Below are positions 10,653-12,480 of a DNA stretch of 12,480 nt, piece by piece. Each line of letters begins with the position of its first letter. The first letter of the stretch is position 1. Below the pieces are notes generated by a model, which did no database searches, had not been told where the DNA came from, and saw nothing but the letters and a program-made list of their open reading frames with translations. The stretch is from Vicinamibacteria bacterium. Lineage in GTDB: Bacteria; Acidobacteriota; Vicinamibacteria; Vicinamibacterales; UBA2999. Both the position numbers and the translations under genes were made by a program. The stretch spans positions 1-12,480 of the forward strand of contig JAICEG010000108.1 of NCBI GenBank assembly GCA_025924295.1, given 5' to 3'.

Positions 10653-10664
10653 TCTGTGCACAGA
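10653..10664. repeat. 12-bp perfect palindrome just upstream of the DUF3300 start
   Basis: TCTGTGCACAGA is a perfect dyad six bases ahead of the ATG at 10646, where the ribosome binding site would be expected. It could be an operator or hide the start in a hairpin. A palindrome of this length is expected a few times by chance in a window of this size. Confidence 0.25.
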
Positions 10665-10718
10665 ACGAGAGACCGAACGAGTCAGGTAGCTCCCACCAAG
10701 TAGCAGGTGCCGTGCCGA

Positions 10719-10747
10719 AGGATACACTTCGCACGTCCGTCTGTAAG
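10719..10747 (-). promoter_or_regulatory. Candidate sigma70-type promoter for the DUF3300-DUF2950-GH13 unit
   Basis: On the minus strand CTTACA (10742-10747, as -35) and TATCCT (10719-10724, as -10) are separated by exactly 17 bases. Each matches four of six consensus positions. It lies about 75 bases before the DUF3300 ATG at 10646. This is the best pair I can see in the 270-base gap, but it is weak and unproven. Confidence 0.3.
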
Positions 10748-10854
10748 AGACTCAGGGTGAATGATTTGGCTCGTCCGTGAGGATGACGTGCCGCCCGGGC
10801 CTGCTCCATCTCGCCGGAGAGCCTCCCAAATGCCGTGGCCCGTCGTGGGCGACC

Positions 10855-10893
10855 GAACTGGCCACAGGGGGCCCCAGCCATCGGGGCCGGTTC
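10855..10893. terminator. GC-rich inverted repeat after the kinase-like gene (possible terminator)
   Basis: GAACTGGCC (10855-10863) faces GGCCGGTTC (10885-10893) with one non-complementary position. Inside, GGCCCC (10870-10875) pairs with GGGGCC (10883-10888) over a seven-base loop as an alternative stem. It lies 24 bases downstream of the stop at 10917, where a terminator is expected, but no T-run follows on the minus strand. It may be a processing or Rho-associated structure, or just GC-rich chance. Confidence 0.3.
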
Positions 10894-10916
10894 AGCTCAG
10901 GTGGACGGTACCCTCG

Positions 10917-12035
10917 CTACGCGCCGGGACACGGCGAGCCTTCGCTGATGGCTCTCACCCTTTGCCGGAACACGCGAACCCACTCGGATACTGGCGTCGT
11001 GCGCATCAGCGGAGGGCGCGGGCGGTCGAACCCGGCGCCTGAAAAGAGATCACGGAGTTGGGCGTCGGTGAGCTCGCCGAGCAGCCCGGCCAGAAACTGG
11101 CGCCCGCGTTCCGACACGCGGGCGAATTGAAACGTTCCCCCACCCTCCGGCATATCGCGCATCGACAGCGTACACGTGAAGCGATCCTCCCAGACCTGCG
11201 CGCTCTCCCACGCCGCGAGATCGACCTTACGCGGGCCGAACGTCGAGCCGACGTCCTGAAGCATCGCGAACGGCGCGCCGCACGTCGTCCCTTCCGGCCA
11301 GGGCTGCGTGAGGCAGACAAGCCGTTGGTTGTCGGGCCTGTTGTCCCAATGGGCGAGGAACACGGCAAGGAGACGCAGCGCATCGACGTGCTCGCGTGGG
11401 GCCCCACCCCTCGACGGGTCGATGGTGCCGAGCTCGAAAAAGGCCCATCCCTTCCAGTTCTGGGTCTCGATCGCGGTGGCGTCGAATGGATGTTCGAGTG
11501 CCACCCACTCGAACTCCTCGAACTTGTCGCCGTCGCCCGTCTTCTCGTGCAGGCCACCCGCGCCGGACTCCACGCTCTCCGACGTTGCGAATGGATTTTT
11601 CGGGCAACCGTAGCATCGCAGCCGTTTGACGAGCGTCATGTCGTCGGCGCCAAAGCCGAGGACCGAGAGCAGCCGCGTCGCCGCCGTCTCCGCAGGTATC
11701 TCGCCTCCCGGCCCGTACTTGGCGCGCACCTCTTCTCCGCTCCCGAGCACGCATCGGAACCTGGGCGTCGTCCCGTCGAGTTCGGTGAGCGTGAAGCGGC
11801 ACTCGACCTCTTCGCCCACCTCCGGGAGAAGCGACGCCTGCGCGATCGGCTTCTCCGGTGTGCGCCATACCCGCGCTCGCGCGAGCGCATCGTCACGTTC
11901 GTTGGGAAACAGCATCCGGCTCTCGAGACGACGTGCCTCGGCCAACGGATCTGGCGAATCGCTGCGCAGCATCAGCCCGGCGACGAGAAGGAGAACTGCG
12001 CACGCACCCTGGATCACCCGACGACGAGACAACAT
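10917..12035 (-). CDS. Membrane-anchored or exported protein with atypical-kinase-like motifs, 372 aa
   Basis: I cannot name the family. A basic SRRRVIQ stretch followed by a hydrophobic segment (about 8-22) at the N-terminus suggests export or anchoring, possibly Tat-type; there is no clear cleavage site. The body shows an order typical of HipA/PI4K/Fam20-like kinase folds. K106 is in RAKYGPGGEI and is followed by E116 in the helix AETAATRLLSVLGFGAD. HVDALRLLAVFLAHWDNRPD at 216-235 continues into N236, giving D231 with N236 five residues on, the spacing of the catalytic D-x4-N loop. MLQDVGSTFG at 258-267 carries D261 as possible metal ligand. A CYGC pair lies at 141-144. Kinase activity is inference from these motifs only. 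The start is the ATG at 12033-12035, which puts the leader at the N-terminus; a GTG at 12120-12122 would extend it by 29 residues. It has its own transcription context, 123 bases after the neighbouring gene. Confidence 0.8.
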   Translation of the reverse strand: MLSRRRVIQGACAVLLLVAGLMLRSDSPDPLAEARRLESRMLFPNERDDALARARVWRTPEKPIAQASLLPEVGEEVECRFTLTELDGTTPRFRCVLGSGEEVRAKYGPGGEIPAETAATRLLSVLGFGADDMTLVKRLRCYGCPKNPFATSESVESGAGGLHEKTGDGDKFEEFEWVALEHPFDATAIETQNWKGWAFFELGTIDPSRGGAPREHVDALRLLAVFLAHWDNRPDNQRLVCLTQPWPEGTTCGAPFAMLQDVGSTFGPRKVDLAAWESAQVWEDRFTCTLSMRDMPEGGGTFQFARVSERGRQFLAGLLGELTDAQLRDLFSGAGFDRPRPPLMRTTPVSEWVRVFRQRVRAISEGSPCPGA

Positions 12036-12158
12036 GAGGTGTCGAGATGCACAAACTGAGCCTTCGCGATCGCGGTAGACGTGTTGGGCATACCTCGCGT
12101 GCGCAGCGAAATCGGTTCGCACTTTGTAAGCCCGGACGGGTTTGGCTCGGATCGTCGT

Positions 12159-12480
12159 TTACAGTCGCAACATCGGTAGCGGATTCCAGGGATGTGTCAA
12201 CAGGCGGCCGAACGACAACTGGACGAGGCGCCAATGAAAACCCGCGCTCGGCCACTTTGAATAGAGGTGTCCGATGTACTCGCGCGACAGCCCGAACGCC
12301 AGCAGCCCCCTGGAGACATCGATCCAGTCCGCCCTGCGAAACGTCTCGGTAAGCGAGTCCTGGGCCTCCCGCAACCGGGATACCTTGTGGTGTTCGAGGA
12401 TCATCGTTGACACATCCCGAACCCATTCCTGTCGCCCCGCTCTTTCGAGGTGGCTCGTTGCCAGCCGCATCGATGGCAAC
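12159..12480 (-). CDS. C-terminal part of an HD-domain phosphohydrolase-like protein (5' end beyond right edge)
   Basis: Partial gene: 107 codons are visible and the frame stays open to the right edge, so the true start is outside. The visible part contains MILEHHKVSRL, then TETFRRADWIDVSRGLLAFG, and AGFHWRLVQL followed by LLTHPWNPLPMLRL at the end. From memory this pattern matches the C-terminal half of small bacterial HD-domain phosphohydrolases of about 190-200 residues. The expected His-Asp metal motif would lie upstream and cannot be checked here; the EHH may be a later metal-site histidine. The TTG at 12477-12479 is not evidence of a start. Substrate is unknown. It reads in the same direction as the kinase-like gene, separated by 123 bases with no strong terminator seen, so co-transcription is possible. 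Confidence 0.6.
   Translation of the reverse strand, partial: LPSMRLATSHLERAGRQEWVRDVSTMILEHHKVSRLREAQDSLTETFRRADWIDVSRGLLAFGLSREYIGHLYSKWPSAGFHWRLVQLSFGRLLTHPWNPLPMLRL

Noticed and set aside
9510..10703. 397-codon plus-strand open frame with Leu/Val-rich runs
   Set aside because: Antisense to the DUF3300 gene; the hydrophobic runs are complements of its charged repeat codons.
12065..12074. CGCGATCGCG palindrome
   Set aside because: Short and composed of common GC-rich words; expected by chance.
12100..12158. Terminator after the HD-like gene
   Set aside because: Only a four-base stem around AGCC/GGCT is visible, with no T-run.
11893..12426. 177-codon minus-strand open frame across the gap upstream of the kinase-like gene
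   Set aside because: It overlaps both neighbours in another frame, is rich in Arg, Pro and Ser, and has no family resemblance.

Overview
This is a GC-rich chromosomal window from what looks like a Gram-negative environmental bacterium. The reasons are signal-peptide-bearing DUF2950 and DUF3300 proteins, a large hybrid histidine kinase, cytoplasmic alpha-glucan hydrolases, and long antisense open frames typical of GC-rich coding DNA. Gene content is compatible with Acidobacteriota (for example the Vicinamibacteria side), but that is inference from protein style, not a demonstrated assignment. I see no mobile elements, CRISPR arrays, tRNA or rRNA, so this reads as ordinary chromosome.

Layout. 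(1) Positions 1-3969, minus strand: a two-gene signalling operon. A hybrid histidine kinase (two membrane segments, HAMP, GAF, HisKA, HATPase, two receivers, HPt) is followed one base later by a response regulator that runs off the left edge. (2) Positions 3970-4239: a divergent intergenic region with three consecutive inverted repeats. (3) Positions 4240-6978, plus strand: a 912-residue GH63/MGH1-like glucosidase. (4) Positions 6983-10646, minus strand: a tightly packed unit transcribed toward the glucosidase, in the order DUF3300 protein, DUF2950 protein, GH13 alpha-amylase-family enzyme. The amylase and glucosidase genes are convergent, with only four bases between their stop codons. (5) Positions 10647-10916: an intergenic region with a candidate promoter for the DUF3300 unit and a GC-rich inverted repeat downstream of the next gene. 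(6) Positions 10917-12035, minus strand: a membrane-anchored or exported protein of unrecognised family that carries what look like atypical-kinase active-site motifs. (7) Positions 12159-12480, minus strand: the C-terminal part of a protein resembling HD-domain phosphohydrolases, cut by the right edge.

How they may work together. Two intracellular alpha-glucan-type hydrolases sit back to back, and one is probably co-transcribed with two envelope proteins of unknown function. The divergent kinase/regulator pair shares its upstream region with the glucosidase, so it could regulate it, but nothing in the sequence proves this. The most interesting item is the kinase-like exported protein at 10917-12035.
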